Shown in pieces: positions 50,770-61,394 of a stretch of 64,000 bases of DNA. Position 1 is the first letter of the stretch; each line of letters begins with the position of its first letter. Source of the DNA: Rahnella ecdela (GTDB lineage: Bacteria > Pseudomonadota > Gammaproteobacteria > Enterobacterales > Enterobacteriaceae). The stretch spans positions 62,001-126,000 of the forward strand of contig NZ_JAFMOY010000132.1 in assembly GCF_019049625.1 (NCBI RefSeq). Reading direction: 5' to 3'. The notes below the pieces were generated by a model. The model was not told where the DNA came from. It ran no database searches and saw only the letters and a list, made by a program, of their open reading frames with translations. A program made the position numbers and the translations under genes.

Positions 50770-51183
50770 TTAAGACAGCTCCGCGGCCTTAGCACGAATC
50801 GAGCGGATCATCGCTTCCAGCCCCTGCGAGCGGGAAGGCGTCAGATGCTGGCTCAGTTCCAGCTCAGTGAAGAACGGACGCACATCCAGTTCAACCACAT
50901 CACGCGGCGTTAAACCCTGATACAGGCTGAACACGATAGCCACCAGACCTTTGACGATGGCAGCGTCACTGTCACCCTCAAAAGTCAGCGCACCGTTTTC
51001 ATCCGTACGCATCACAATCCACACCTGGCTCTGGCAGCCGGAAATCAGGTTTTTATCCTGACGATGTTCTTCTGCCAGCGCCGGTAACTGGCCACCCAGT
51101 TCGATCACGTACAAATATTTTTCTTCCCAGTTCGGGCACCGGGAAAAGTTTCTGACTAACTTATTTTTATCTGGCAAAGCCAT
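50770..51183 (-). CDS. sufE: SufE, sulfur acceptor for SufS
   Basis: A 137-residue protein that takes persulfide sulfur from SufS on its Cys in [11 protein letters not shown] (about residue 51) and passes it to SufBCD. The ATG at 51183 (MALPDKNK) has AGGA seven bases upstream; the frame open to 51315 is antisense to nothing conserved and is rejected. Last gene of sufABCDSE, 28 bases after sufS. Confidence 0.96.
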   Translation of the reverse strand: MALPDKNKLVRNFSRCPNWEEKYLYVIELGGQLPALAEEHRQDKNLISGCQSQVWIVMRTDENGALTFEGDSDAAIVKGLVAIVFSLYQGLTPRDVVELDVRPFFTELELSQHLTPSRSQGLEAMIRSIRAKAAELS

Positions 51184-51211
51184 AACAACATCCTGATCAG
51201 GGCTGGCAGGA

Positions 51212-52432
51212 TTAGCCCAACAGCCGGTGAATACGTTGCAGTCCTGCGACCAGACGGTCGACTTCTTCACGGGTATTGTACATCGCGAGCGACGCGCGGC
51301 ACATAGCCGGTACACCGTAGAAGGACATTAACGGCATCGCACAGTGATGACCGGTGCGAATTGCAATTCCGTATTGATCAAGGAAACTGCCGACATCATA
51401 GGCGTGGTGTTTACCCAGATTGAACGCAATCACGCCTGCACGTGTCGCCGGGCCGTAGATTTGAATATCCGGCACCTGCTCCATCGCTTTCAGCGCGTAA
51501 GCCATCAGTTCCTGTTCATAAGCGTGGATATTCTCCAGACCCAGTTCAGTCACATACTCAATGGCTGCGCCCAACCCCATGATACCGCCGGTGTTCGGGG
51601 TTCCTGCTTCAAATCGCCACGGGGCTGCTGCAAACGTGGTGCCTTCGGTCAGGCTGACATGCTTGATCATCGACCCGCCGCCTTCCCAAGGTGGCATCTG
51701 ATCCAGCAACGCTTTGCGACCGTACAGAATACCGATACCGGTTGGCCCGTAGAGTTTATGCCCGGACCACACGTAGAAATCACAACCCAGCGCCTGAACA
51801 TCTACTGCGTGATGCATAACCGCCTGCGCGCCATCCACAAGAACGGTCAGTCCGGCGGCTTTCGCCTGCGGAATGATTTTTTCGACCGGGTTAACGGTGC
51901 CCAGCACGTTGGAAACATGCGCCAGCGTCAGCAATTTAGTGCGAGGCGTGATCAGGGTTTCAAGCTGTGATAAATCCAGCTCACCTTCCGTCGTCAGATG
52001 CCAGACATCGATATGCAGACCGCGTTCTTTGGCCAGCATCTGCCAGGGCACGATGTTCGCGTGGTGTTCCATTTCGGTCAGAATGATATGGTCGCCGGGC
52101 TGTAAAAATTCACGCCCCCAGGTATTGGCGACCAGATTAATGGCTTCCGTGGAACCTTTCACGAAGACAATTTCTTCTGCCGACGCAGCATTCATGAATT
52201 GTGCGGCCTGCGTGCGGACGTTTTCCATCTGCTCGGTCGCTTCTGCGCTCATGGTATGAATACCGCGGTGAACCGCAGCATAACCTTGTTCGAAGAAAGA
52301 CATTTCACGTTGAATGACCTGACGCGGTTTCTGTGCGCTGGCCGCGCTGTCAAGGTAGGCCAGCGGCTGGCCGTTAACTTCACGGCTCAGCACAGGGAAA
52401 TCGCTACGTACTCTTTCCAGTGGAAAACTCAT
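51212..52432 (-). CDS. sufS: SufS, cysteine desulfurase
   Basis: A 406-residue PLP enzyme (group II NifS type). The PLP Lys is in [13 protein letters not shown] (about residue 226), and the catalytic Cys in [11 protein letters not shown] (about residue 364). It abstracts sulfur from cysteine. Its ATG shares one base with the sufD stop. Confidence 0.97.
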   Translation of the reverse strand: MSFPLERVRSDFPVLSREVNGQPLAYLDSAASAQKPRQVIQREMSFFEQGYAAVHRGIHTMSAEATEQMENVRTQAAQFMNAASAEEIVFVKGSTEAINLVANTWGREFLQPGDHIILTEMEHHANIVPWQMLAKERGLHIDVWHLTTEGELDLSQLETLITPRTKLLTLAHVSNVLGTVNPVEKIIPQAKAAGLTVLVDGAQAVMHHAVDVQALGCDFYVWSGHKLYGPTGIGILYGRKALLDQMPPWEGGGSMIKHVSLTEGTTFAAAPWRFEAGTPNTGGIMGLGAAIEYVTELGLENIHAYEQELMAYALKAMEQVPDIQIYGPATRAGVIAFNLGKHHAYDVGSFLDQYGIAIRTGHHCAMPLMSFYGVPAMCRASLAMYNTREEVDRLVAGLQRIHRLLG

Positions 52433-53733
52433 TACTTACCTCGATTTAGCCGGGCTGCAATACGGGCAATCACGACTTCACGCAGGGTTTCATTCTCAAT
52501 GGCTTCCGTCAGTTCAGCGGCAAAAGCAAAGATGATCATTTGCTGAGCATCCTGCCCGCTGATCCCACGGGTGCGCAGATAGAAAAGCTGTTCGTCGTCG
52601 ATACGACCCACAGTAGCACCGTGGCTGCACTTCACGTCATCGGCATAAATTTCCAGCTGAGGTTTAGTATCAACCTCGGTGTGCTTGCCCAGCAACAAGT
52701 TGTTGTTGGTCATTTTGCCGTCGGTTTTCAGTGCGTGCTGGGCCACTTTGATCATGCCGTTGAAAACCGCTTTAGCACGATCGTTCACGATCACTTTATG
52801 CAACTGGTTGCTGTTGCAATAACCTTTGTTGTGTTCCAGATAGGTACGGGTATCAGCAATCTCAGAATCCACCGGCAGAACCAGGCTGTTAATGTTCAGG
52901 TCGCTGTTTTCACCGTTGAGCTGCGCACTGGTGTTATTACGGGTCAGGCCCGCACCGAGCAGGAAGCTGTGGCTGGAAACACGCGCATCACGACCGATAA
53001 CCAGATCGTTGTGCGAGAAGTGGAAACTTGCCTGGCTTTCGAAAGCCAGTTTGTAATGCGTGAAATCGGCATTATCACCCACATTCACCGTCATGCGAGC
53101 GCCGGTGAAATGGCCGTGATCGTTCAGGCTGAGATAATGTTCGATGACTTCTGCATTCGCACCGCCTTCAATCGCCAGATGATAGCGATGATGCACGGTA
53201 TTCATTTCGCGTGACTGGTCACGGCCACTGCTCAGATGCAACAGATACAGTGGTTTTTCAGCCTGCTTGCCCGCCGGCAAGCGAACAGATAAAGGATCCT
53301 GCGCCAGACTTTCTGTCAGATGCAAAAACACTTCTGACTGAATCGGATCAGGCAACGTCTGTTGCGCCGCCGGGCTCAGTTTCTCAATTTCAAAAGCACC
53401 GGTGTCTGAATCACTGAGATCCGCATCGAAAAGGCCATCAACGAACACCAGACGGTAGCAATCGACTGGCAGCGCCAGTGATTTAACCTGTTCAACAGTC
53501 AGCGCCTGCTGCTGTGGAGCAAAGAACTGATTACCCAGCAGTGAAGAAACCGGAGTGTATTTCCAGTCTTCCAGTTTTGCGTGCGGGAAACCCAGGCGCA
53601 GCACCTGTTGCCAGTGTGCATGAGCATGAGTAGATTGTTCACCGCCACGGCTTTCAAAAAGACGGTAAAGCTGCTGCATGGCGTGCGAACTGCCCGCCGC
53701 AGGTGCATTACTCTTCGTCGGTAAGCCAGCCAT
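52432..53733 (-). CDS. sufD: SufD, Fe-S scaffold subunit
   Basis: A 433-residue beta-helix protein that forms the SufBC2D scaffold and helps acquire iron. The C-terminal core carries the conserved sequence [18 protein letters not shown]. It overlaps sufC by 26 bases. Confidence 0.96.
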   Translation of the reverse strand: MAGLPTKSNAPAAGSSHAMQQLYRLFESRGGEQSTHAHAHWQQVLRLGFPHAKLEDWKYTPVSSLLGNQFFAPQQQALTVEQVKSLALPVDCYRLVFVDGLFDADLSDSDTGAFEIEKLSPAAQQTLPDPIQSEVFLHLTESLAQDPLSVRLPAGKQAEKPLYLLHLSSGRDQSREMNTVHHRYHLAIEGGANAEVIEHYLSLNDHGHFTGARMTVNVGDNADFTHYKLAFESQASFHFSHNDLVIGRDARVSSHSFLLGAGLTRNNTSAQLNGENSDLNINSLVLPVDSEIADTRTYLEHNKGYCNSNQLHKVIVNDRAKAVFNGMIKVAQHALKTDGKMTNNNLLLGKHTEVDTKPQLEIYADDVKCSHGATVGRIDDEQLFYLRTRGISGQDAQQMIIFAFAAELTEAIENETLREVVIARIAARLNRGK

Positions 53734-54454
53734 AACCCTGCTCCTCTAACTGTTTAACCAAGGTGAAATCGCCGGATTTGACAATGCGGCCCTGATACAG
53801 AACGTGCACGTAGTCAGGCTTGATGTAGTCGAGGATACGCTGGTAGTGGGTCACGATAACGAATGAACGTTTACCGTCACGCAGTGTGTTAACACCTTCG
53901 GAAACGATTTTCAGCGCATCGATGTCCAGACCTGAGTCAGTTTCATCCAGAATGCAAAGGTTTGGCTCAAGCGCCGCCATCTGCAGGATATCGTTACGTT
54001 TTTTCTCACCACCGGAGAAGCCTACGTTGACTGAACGGGTCAGCAAATCGGCTGGCATTTTCAGCATTTCGATTTTTTCTTCGATGAAATCAGCGAAGTC
54101 AAAGCGATCCATGGGTTCCTGCCCGCGGTATTTACGCACGGCATTCACTGCTGTTTGCAGGAAGAAATGGTTAGTCACACCTGGAATTTCTACCGGGTAC
54201 TGGAACGCCATAAAGACGCCTTCACCCGCACGATCTTCAGGTGCGAGTTCCAGTAAATCTTTACCGTTGAACATTACAGAGCCATCGGTGACTTCGTAAT
54301 CTTCACGGCCAGCCAGTGTCGCGGAGAGCGTACTTTTACCTGAGCCGTTCGGGCCCATGATGGCGTGTACTTCACCCGGTTTGATCTCCAGATCAAGGCC
54401 TTTCAGAATTTCCTTTTCTTCGACACGGACCTTCAAATTCTTAATGCTTAACAT
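53708..54454 (-). CDS. sufC: SufC, ABC-type ATPase of the SUF scaffold
   Basis: A 248-residue ATPase. Walker A is GPNGSGKST, signature FSGGEKKRNDILQ and Walker B CILDETDSGLD. It drives conformational change of SufB-SufD. It starts 122 bases after sufB, a longer gap than in E. coli. Confidence 0.97.
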   Translation of the reverse strand: MLSIKNLKVRVEEKEILKGLDLEIKPGEVHAIMGPNGSGKSTLSATLAGREDYEVTDGSVMFNGKDLLELAPEDRAGEGVFMAFQYPVEIPGVTNHFFLQTAVNAVRKYRGQEPMDRFDFADFIEEKIEMLKMPADLLTRSVNVGFSGGEKKRNDILQMAALEPNLCILDETDSGLDIDALKIVSEGVNTLRDGKRSFVIVTHYQRILDYIKPDYVHVLYQGRIVKSGDFTLVKQLEEQGYGWLTDEE

Positions 54455-54525
54455 ACGTATCCTTGAGTTTGCGCCTGCGCGCTCATAATTCTGTTTATGC
54501 TTTAACTTTGCTGAACTAAAACCTG

Positions 54526-54558
54526 CCCGGCGCTGACGTCACACCACGCTATGCCGGG
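54526..54558 (-). other. Stem-loop in the sufB-sufC gap
   Basis: The 122-base gap between sufB and sufC holds CCCGGC and GCCGGG as inverted arms with a 21-base loop, followed on the minus strand by a short TTTT. It could be an RNA processing or attenuation site within the operon. The stem is only six base pairs. Confidence 0.4.
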
Positions 54559-54576
54559 AGGAAAAACGTCGGCGAA

Positions 54577-56100
54577 TTAACCGACGCTATGTTCAAGACT
54601 GATGGCCAGCAGTTTCTGTGCTTCAACAGCGAACTCCAGCGGCAGCTCGGAAAAGACATCTTTACAGAAACCATTAACAATCATGGAAATAGCATCATCT
54701 TCGCTGATACCACGTTGCAGACAATAGAACAGCTGGTCATCGCCGATTTTTGACGTTGTGGCTTCATGTTCCAGCTGGGCGGTATTGTTACGCACTTCAA
54801 CATACGGGAAAGTATGCGCGGCGCTGTCCGCACCAATCAGCATTGAATCACACTGCGTAAAGTTACGGGCGTTTTCTGCACTTGGCAGGATCTTCACCAG
54901 GCCGCGATAGCTGTTCTGGCTGTGGCCCGCAGAGATACCTTTGGAAATAATGGTCGACTTGGTGTTCTTACCAATGTGGATCATTTTGGTACCGGTATCG
55001 GCCTGCTGTTTGCCGCTGGTCAGTGCAACAGAGAAGAACTCACCAATAGAGTTATCGCCTTTAAGGATAACGCTTGGGTATTTCCAGGTGATCGCTGAGC
55101 CGGTTTCGGACTGCGTCCAGGACATTTTCGAACCCGCGCCTTCGCACAATGCACGTTTGGTCACGAAGTTCAGAATCCCGCCGCTGCTGTCTTTGCTGCC
55201 AGAGAACCAGTTCTGCACGGTGGAGTATTTCACTTCCGCATCTTTGTGCAGAATCACCTCAACCACCGCTGCGTGCAGCTGGTAGGTATCACGAACCGGC
55301 GCAGAACACCCTTCGATGTAGCTGACATAACTGCCTTCGTCGGCAATCAGGATCGTACGTTCGAACTGACCCGTTTTCGCGGCGTTGATACGGAAATAAG
55401 TCGACAACTCCATCGGGCAACGCACGCCTTTTGGCACGTACACGAAGGTACCATCAGAAGCAACGGCGGCATTCAACGCGGCGAAGAAGTTATCCTGCGC
55501 GGGAACCACAGTACCGAGATATTTGCGCACCAGATCAGGATACTCGTGAATGGCTTCACCGAATGAGCAGAAAATAACGCCTGATTCCGCCAGCTTTTCA
55601 CGGTAGGTAGTGGAGACAGAAACGGAGTCGAAGATTGCATCGACCGCCACTTCTTTACCTTCACGAACCGGAACACCCAGCTGCTCAAAGGCTTTTTCCA
55701 CTTCGCTGGTCAGATAGTTTTTACCATCGAGCGCAGGGATGCTGTGAGAATCGGCCGGAGGTTGCTGCGTGGCGCCAGGCTGGGAACCGCAGGTATCATC
55801 GCAGCTGCCACAGGATGGCGCGGAGTAATAACTGTAATCCTGGTAATCAAGAGGCGTGTAATACGCTTTGAGCCAGTGCGGTTCTTCCATTTTCAACCAG
55901 GCATGATAAGCCTGCAGACGGAACTCCAGCATCCACTCAGGCTCATTACGCTTCGCGGAAATGGCACGCACCACATCTTCATTGATGCCTGATGCTAATT
56001 CATCGGTTGCCAGCTGGGTAAAGAACCCTTCTTTATAGTTCGTCCCCTCGCCGACCCAAGACTGCACATCATCTGGAATTTCTACGTTGCTTCGTGACAT
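54577..56100 (-). CDS. sufB: SufB, Fe-S scaffold subunit
   Basis: A 507-residue scaffold protein on which the Fe-S cluster is assembled. It has an N-terminal helical region, a CxxC-containing stretch (CGSCDDTC, about residues 97-104), and the SufB/D core with [20 protein letters not shown]. The active Cys region [10 protein letters not shown] and conserved EHEATTSKI are present. It begins 52 bases after sufA. Confidence 0.97.
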   Translation of the reverse strand: MSRSNVEIPDDVQSWVGEGTNYKEGFFTQLATDELASGINEDVVRAISAKRNEPEWMLEFRLQAYHAWLKMEEPHWLKAYYTPLDYQDYSYYSAPSCGSCDDTCGSQPGATQQPPADSHSIPALDGKNYLTSEVEKAFEQLGVPVREGKEVAVDAIFDSVSVSTTYREKLAESGVIFCSFGEAIHEYPDLVRKYLGTVVPAQDNFFAALNAAVASDGTFVYVPKGVRCPMELSTYFRINAAKTGQFERTILIADEGSYVSYIEGCSAPVRDTYQLHAAVVEVILHKDAEVKYSTVQNWFSGSKDSSGGILNFVTKRALCEGAGSKMSWTQSETGSAITWKYPSVILKGDNSIGEFFSVALTSGKQQADTGTKMIHIGKNTKSTIISKGISAGHSQNSYRGLVKILPSAENARNFTQCDSMLIGADSAAHTFPYVEVRNNTAQLEHEATTSKIGDDQLFYCLQRGISEDDAISMIVNGFCKDVFSELPLEFAVEAQKLLAISLEHSVG

Positions 56101-56152
56101 GTTGGTTACATCGCTTTGTTTACAATAATCTTAGAGACTGAAAGCCGTTTTC

Positions 56153-56524
56153 TTACAGGCCGAAACTTTCGCCACACCCGCAGGCATGCTGAGCTTTAGG
56201 ATTATTGAATTTAAATATCTGATTCAGTCCTTCGCGGACAAAATCCACCTCGGTTCCGTCGATGAAAGGCATGGCCTTCAGCGGAACAAACAGCAAAGCG
56301 CCGTCATGTTCAAACACCAGGTCATCGCTGGCCGGTTGTTTGGTTAAATCCAGAACGTAGCCAAAGCCGGCACAGCCTGATTGTTTCACCGAGAGCTGGA
56401 GACCTTTGACTTCAGGATCCTGCGTCACCAGAGTATTAATCTGCTTCGCTGCAGAATCAGTCAGGCTCACACCTTGCCATACGTTGTCGTCTAAAGAGAA
56501 AGAGCCGACAGTTTCAGTTTGCAT
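56153..56524 (-). CDS. sufA: SufA, A-type Fe-S carrier
   Basis: A 123-residue A-type carrier. The three cluster Cys are in VKQSGCAGFGY and HACGCGESF near the C-terminus. It receives clusters from SufBCD and delivers them. First gene of the operon, so the IscR/OxyR/Fur-type control seen in E. coli would act in the 454 bases upstream. Confidence 0.96.
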   Translation of the reverse strand: MQTETVGSFSLDDNVWQGVSLTDSAAKQINTLVTQDPEVKGLQLSVKQSGCAGFGYVLDLTKQPASDDLVFEHDGALLFVPLKAMPFIDGTEVDFVREGLNQIFKFNNPKAQHACGCGESFGL

Positions 56525-56600
56525 CTGTCTTACCTCATAAATTTACGGTCATAGACAAGACCTATTGTCTCTATTCTAGTGATAACAGGTACCACTTCAA

Positions 56601-56617
56601 CCTCTTGTTTTAAGAGG
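56601..56617. promoter_or_regulatory. Inverted repeat upstream of sufA (possible IscR-type site)
   Basis: CCTCTTGTTTTAAGAGG is a perfect six-base inverted repeat with a five-base centre, 76 bases upstream of the sufA ATG. Outer CC and GG have the 17-base span of type 2 IscR sites, but the inner A and TA positions do not match, so the assignment is tentative. Confidence 0.4.
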
Positions 56618-56916
56618 GTATAGCGATTGCCCACGAGGAAAGCCGCTCAATGTGCATCGGGTTAACACCTGGTCGCTGGCGGGTCTTGAACACCGCAACC
56701 ATCAACTGATTGAATAAATTGTCAATTTTTTGTTAAAAATTAAAATTAACCTTATAAACATTGCGGGTTAATAGCTTTCATTGTGTCTATTATAAAACAT
56801 TCATCGGAAATGCCTATTTATGAATTCGCCACAACCAAAAATTAAAGCTCTTTTTGCTTACCTGCTTTTAAACTAGAAAATAAAAAAACCGATGAAAACA
56901 TTGATCCGCTCATTTA
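56618..56916. other. sufA upstream region (no gene seen)
   Basis: AT-rich sequence between sufA and the divergent orphan gene. No credible frame. The sufA promoter should lie in its left part. Confidence 0.45.
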
Positions 56917-56954
56917 TTGTCAATATGATGACCATTCTTTGATAATGATTATCA
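56917..56954 (+). promoter_or_regulatory. Promoter of the orphan gene, covered by a Fur box
   Basis: TTGTCA (56917-56922) and GATAAT (56941-56946) are 18 bases apart. TGATAATGATTATCA (56940-56954) is a perfect 7-1-7 Fur palindrome lying over the -10. Iron-loaded Fur should shut the gene off. Confidence 0.85.
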
Positions 56955-56978
56955 TTCAGATAACCCGGAATACTGAGA

Positions 56979-57383
56979 ATGGCTCAATCGGTAAATGCGT
57001 GGTTGCAAGGCAAGATTGACGAATACAAATCGAACGTCCGCGACGCTACAGTGGATTTTTATATGGCTGATGCTGCCTTACGACGCCCTGATGCACATCT
57101 GTGCCAGCTCAAACGCTTCAACAATATTTGTCTGGAAATGGCGAATCTGTGCCTGCAAAACGGCGATGATCACAGTTATCTTCATGCGCTTTGCAAATTA
57201 CACAACCGTCTGATCCTTGAAATCAACAGTGTTGTCCGCTGTGAGCTCTTTCGTGTTCAGAGTTATCATTTTGCGCGGCATACGTTAAAACTCATTTGTC
57301 AGTATTATGCCATGATGGGCATCTGGGAAAAAGCAACGGCATTTCAAACTGACTTCGCCAAACGCGTCCCTTTCCAGCTTTAA
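56979..57383 (+). CDS. Iron-box-controlled protein of unknown function
   Basis: A 134-residue cytoplasmic protein that I do not recognise. It is predicted all-helical, without signal peptide or membrane segment, and has six Cys spread over the length (for example HLCQLKRFNNICLEMANLCLQ and LICQYY) and several His. Cys spacing does not match a known metal motif. It has its own promoter fully overlapped by a perfect Fur box, so it should be made only in iron shortage. It lies between the suf operon and menI, where E. coli has an unrelated small gene. Function unknown; a role in iron-limited Fe-S biology is suggested only by context. Confidence 0.75.
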   Translation: MAQSVNAWLQGKIDEYKSNVRDATVDFYMADAALRRPDAHLCQLKRFNNICLEMANLCLQNGDDHSYLHALCKLHNRLILEINSVVRCELFRVQSYHFARHTLKLICQYYAMMGIWEKATAFQTDFAKRVPFQL

Positions 57384-57419
57384 TGTGATATCAATAGGTT
57401 ATGCGGTTTCTTAAGCCAA

Positions 57420-57453
57420 ATAAAAAGGCGGAAACATGATTTATGTGTCCGCC
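57420..57453 (-). terminator. Terminator of ydiJ-menI
   Basis: GGCGGA and TCCGCC arms, extended by ACAT/ATGT inside, and a T-run on the minus strand (plus TAAAAAGG). It ends the menI transcript. Confidence 0.8.
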
Positions 57454-57495
57454 CTCCCCTGTATCAGGTCTCAATGAAACGGATCAACGCCGGTA

Positions 57496-57915
57496 TCAGT
57501 GATCAATTACCATCGTCGTTAACCTTGAAACACAGCACAGATTTTCATGCTCATCAAAAATTTCAATTTGCCACACCTGGCTGCGACGCCCGGTACGCAA
57601 CGCACGACATACGCCACGGACATATCCCTGCCGCGCTGAGTGCATATGGCTGGCATTAATCTCCACGCCGACCACCGTCTGGCCGCCTTCGCAACATAAA
57701 TAGCCCGCCATCGACCCCAACGTTTCAGCCAGAACCACTGATGCGCCGCCATGCAACAGCCCAAAAGGTTGTGTCGTGCGGCTGTCTACCGGCATCGTAG
57801 CTTCGAGAAAGTCCTCGCCGAGCCGGGTAAACTCTATTCCCACATGCCCGACCATACATCCCTGACTACGCTGATTGAGAGCATCGAGCGTGGTACTGCG
57901 TTTCCAGAATGGCAT
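57496..57915 (-). CDS. menI: MenI (YdiI), 1,4-dihydroxy-2-naphthoyl-CoA thioesterase
   Basis: A 139-residue hotdog-fold thioesterase of usual length for the menaquinone pathway. [20 protein letters not shown] contains the catalytic Glu (about residue 65) and the conserved HGG. It follows ydiJ by 15 bases on the same strand, so the two are an operon, as in E. coli. Confidence 0.93.
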   Translation of the reverse strand: MPFWKRSTTLDALNQRSQGCMVGHVGIEFTRLGEDFLEATMPVDSRTTQPFGLLHGGASVVLAETLGSMAGYLCCEGGQTVVGVEINASHMHSARQGYVRGVCRALRTGRRSQVWQIEIFDEHENLCCVSRLTTMVIDH

Positions 57916-57930
57916 AGCGCTTCCTTATGA

Positions 57931-60900
57931 TTAGGGAATAATTTCCAGTAAAGCTTGTAACGGATGGCGGACACCGTTGCCTTCAATACGTTTTACCTGA
58001 CTGCGACAAGAATATCCGGTTGCCAGACAGCGCTGACGCGGTAATCGCTGCAAAGAGGTGTGCCAGGAAAGCTCGTAAATCCCCAGTGAATTCTCGAGAT
58101 TTTTAGTTTCATGCCCGTAAGTACCGGCCATTCCGCAGCAGCCGACACTGACACTTTCCAGCTTCGCGCCATAGCGGGCAAATATCTCCCCCCACTGTTT
58201 ACCGCTGTTTGGCAACGCCGTACTTTCCGTGCAATGACCAAACAGATACCAGGATTCACCACTTTGCTGCTGAGCCGGACGCTCTGCCAGCCACGCATCA
58301 AGCCATTCATGTACCAGCTGCACCTGGAATGAGCCACGCGATTCGCCCAGAATTTCTTTATATTCGTCGCGATAGCACAGCACCAGCGCAGGATCGACGC
58401 CAACCATCGGCATCCCCAATTGTGAAACACGGTTGAGGAACAGCGACGTTTTCTTCGCTGTTTTCGCGAAGCGGGTCAGGAAGCCTTTAATGTGCTGCGC
58501 TTTACCATTCGGAGAGAATGGCAAAAGAACAGGTTTAAGCCCGAGCTTTTCGATCAACCGGACAAAATCAGCCACTACCTGAGCATCATAGAAGCTGGTA
58601 AATGGATCCTGCACAACCAGCACATATTCGCCGCGCTGTGCAGGTGGAATGGCTTCCAGTTGCTCAAGCGTCATCGTACTGGCGCGATGCCCAAGCAGCT
58701 GCTCACGCAATGTCGGAGAAGAGAGCAATGGCAAATCTACCATGCCAATACTTTTCCGGCTCATTTCACGCACCCAGGGTTGTTTAAGGAAGAAGTTAAA
58801 CAACTTAGGCGCTTTCGCCATCAGCGGTGCGTAGCTTTCTACACCAGCCACGAAATGATCGCGGGCAGGACGCAAGTAACGTGTGTGATAAAGCTGGAGG
58901 AAACGCGAACGGAATCCGGGAACATCAATTTTAATCGGGCACTGCGTCGAACAGGCTTTACAGGCCAGACAGCCGGACATCGCCTCTTTCACTTCATGCG
59001 AAAAATCATATTCGCCTTTATTGGCGTGCCAGGTATTGCGGGTGCGGTCAATCAGGGTACGGAAACTAAGACCCTTTTCAGGCAGGGAATTTTCCAGCGC
59101 CAGTGGATCAACGCCCTGTTCTGACAGCAGACGCAGCCATTCGCGTACCAGACCTGCGCGGCCTTTTGGCGAATGAATACGACTGCCGGTGATTTTCATC
59201 GACGGGCACATCGGGCTTTTCACATCGAAATTAAAACACAATCCGTTACCGTTACATTCCATCGCACCACGGAATGACTGACGGACTTCCAGCGGAATAC
59301 GACGATCGAGTGTGCCGCGTTTAGCCGCGTCCACCTTCATCATCGGTTCCTCGCAATCGAGCGGCGCACAGATTTTGCCGGGATTGAGACGGTTATCCGG
59401 GTCGAAGACGGTCTTAATCCGGCGTAATTCGTGGAACAGTTCTTCACCAAAAAATGCCGGGCTATATTCGGCACGGAAACCTTTCCCATGCTCGCCCCAC
59501 AACAGGCCGCCATATTTTGCCGTCAGTGCCACCACTTCATCGGAAATTTGCTTGAGCAGCATTTCCTGCTGCGGATCACACATGTCCAGCGCCGGACGAA
59601 CGTGTAATACGCCCGCATCCACGTGGCCAAACATTCCGTAGCTTAGATTATGGCTGTCGAGCAACGCCCGAAATTCTACGATGTAGTCCGCAAGATGCTG
59701 AGGTGGTACGCAGGTGTCTTCAGCAAAAGGCAGCGGTTTAGCCTGACCTTTTGCATTACCCAGTAACCCCACGGCTTTTTTACGCATGTTATAGATGCGC
59801 TCAATACCCGGCAGATCGGCACAAATCTGATAGCCAATCACTCCGCCTTCTTTGTCACTCATCAGTCCGTCAAGACGCTCACACAATGCGCTGACCTGAC
59901 TTTCAATGAGATCCGCATCATCTCCGGCAAATTCGACAATGTTCAGCCCCTGCATATCTTTGCCTTCAACATCCGTGATGTAGTCACGCACGCTGTGCCA
60001 GACAATATCCTCACGTGCCAGATTCAGCACTTTTGAGTCGACGGTTTCTACTGAAAGGGCTTTCGCTTCCACCATAAAAGGTGCGTTACGCAGTGCCGAG
60101 TTGAAAGAGTCATACTTGATGTTGACCAGACGACGCACTTTAGGGATGGGAGTGATATTCAGACGGGCCTCAGTAATAAAGGCCAGCGAACCTTCCGAAC
60201 CTGTCAGAATGCGGGTCAGATTGAAGGTTTGCAGGTCATCACTCAGCACATGACGTAAATCGTATCCCGTCAGGAAACGGTTTAGCTTCGGGAATTTCTC
60301 TATAACCAGCGCCCGGTTATCACGGCAGCTGTCGAGCACAGTGCGGTATATCCGCCCGATGACCGAATCCTCTTCGCCCAGTTTATCGGCAAGTTCAGTA
60401 GGAATAGCGGTGGTATCCAGCATGTCGCCGCCCAGCACAATCGCCCGGACGCCCAGCACGTGATCTGAGGTTTTACCGTACACCAGCGACCCCTGCCCGG
60501 AAGCATCGGTATTAATCATCCCGCCGAGCGTCGCGCGATTACTGGTCGAGAGTTCAGGTGAGAAGAAATAGCCAAACGGGCGCAGGTAATCATTAAGTTG
60601 ATCTTTTATTACACCAGACTCTACTTTGACCCATCCCTGCTCGGTATTAATATCCAGAATGCGGTTCATATGGCGGGACATATCAACCACAATTCCTCGG
60701 TTCAGAGACTGACCGTTGGTACCGGTACCGCCACCACGCGGAGTGAATACCAGCGTTTTAAAACGTTCCTGCCCGGCCAGACGCGCAATCAATGCGACGT
60801 CTGACGTGGCGATTGGGAATAAGACAGCATCCGGCAACAGCTGATACACACTGTTGTCTGTCGCCATCGTCAGCCGGTCTGCGTAAGTTGTTGTGACATC

Positions 60901-60987
60901 ACCCGTAAAACCGTTCTTTTTTAACGCTTCCAAAAAATCGAGCACCAGCTGGATGACACCCGGCGCCTGAGAAATCTGTGGGATCAT
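57931..60987 (-). CDS. ydiJ: YdiJ, FAD and Fe-S D-2-hydroxyacid dehydrogenase
   Basis: A 1018-residue enzyme, the same length as E. coli YdiJ. The N-terminal FAD-binding PCMH domain (about residues 45-275) has PRGGGTGTNGQSLNRG. The FAD-oxidase C domain follows to about 560. A ferredoxin-like region (about 605-720) has Cys motif SGCLACKACSTQCPIKID. A C-terminal CCG-type domain ends with SVGCCGMAGTYGHE. Such enzymes oxidise D-2-hydroxyglutarate or related acids; the exact substrate is inferred from the family. Confidence 0.95.
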   Translation of the reverse strand: MIPQISQAPGVIQLVLDFLEALKKNGFTGDVTTTYADRLTMATDNSVYQLLPDAVLFPIATSDVALIARLAGQERFKTLVFTPRGGGTGTNGQSLNRGIVVDMSRHMNRILDINTEQGWVKVESGVIKDQLNDYLRPFGYFFSPELSTSNRATLGGMINTDASGQGSLVYGKTSDHVLGVRAIVLGGDMLDTTAIPTELADKLGEEDSVIGRIYRTVLDSCRDNRALVIEKFPKLNRFLTGYDLRHVLSDDLQTFNLTRILTGSEGSLAFITEARLNITPIPKVRRLVNIKYDSFNSALRNAPFMVEAKALSVETVDSKVLNLAREDIVWHSVRDYITDVEGKDMQGLNIVEFAGDDADLIESQVSALCERLDGLMSDKEGGVIGYQICADLPGIERIYNMRKKAVGLLGNAKGQAKPLPFAEDTCVPPQHLADYIVEFRALLDSHNLSYGMFGHVDAGVLHVRPALDMCDPQQEMLLKQISDEVVALTAKYGGLLWGEHGKGFRAEYSPAFFGEELFHELRRIKTVFDPDNRLNPGKICAPLDCEEPMMKVDAAKRGTLDRRIPLEVRQSFRGAMECNGNGLCFNFDVKSPMCPSMKITGSRIHSPKGRAGLVREWLRLLSEQGVDPLALENSLPEKGLSFRTLIDRTRNTWHANKGEYDFSHEVKEAMSGCLACKACSTQCPIKIDVPGFRSRFLQLYHTRYLRPARDHFVAGVESYAPLMAKAPKLFNFFLKQPWVREMSRKSIGMVDLPLLSSPTLREQLLGHRASTMTLEQLEAIPPAQRGEYVLVVQDPFTSFYDAQVVADFVRLIEKLGLKPVLLPFSPNGKAQHIKGFLTRFAKTAKKTSLFLNRVSQLGMPMVGVDPALVLCYRDEYKEILGESRGSFQVQLVHEWLDAWLAERPAQQQSGESWYLFGHCTESTALPNSGKQWGEIFARYGAKLESVSVGCCGMAGTYGHETKNLENSLGIYELSWHTSLQRLPRQRCLATGYSCRSQVKRIEGNGVRHPLQALLEIIP

Positions 60988-61394
60988 TGAATTATGACTC
61001 TGTCTTTGTTGTATGCCTGGCGGGCCCGAGGCGACCTGCCGGATCTGCCGTGCAGATCCACCTGTTATTTACCCAGAATAAAAACTAACATACTTCGTTT
61101 TTCCGCGCTCCGTCTGGTTGCCCTTTGTTGCATTACTTTCATGATGAATCGCAAAAAGCACGTATCAGCAAAACACGTTGCAACTAATCTTGCGGCGAGC
61201 TATCCAAAAGCAGCCGGATGTTCCATGCTTATTTCTGACCGCCTGAATTTTGAGCGCACAGGTCCATGAACATTGTGGCTCATGAGCACACTGAATTTTG
61301 AATACCCCGGACTTTGAAGATCCTGGGCTTGAAATACAAAGTATGGAGGCACAGGGTTCGTGCCTTACTTCGTTTATCACATTGAGAAACATGA
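60988..61394. other. ydiJ-ydiK divergent region (no gene seen)
   Basis: 407 bases between divergent genes. Small frames here lack ribosome sites. I looked for a PurR box for ydiK and did not find a convincing one. Confidence 0.5.

Noticed and set aside
60994..61269. A 91-codon open frame between ydiJ and ydiK
   Set aside because: No ribosome site, odd composition and no recognisable motif.
61300..61394. PurR box upstream of ydiK
   Set aside because: Partial CAAA and CGTT segments exist but lack the paired symmetry of a PUR box.
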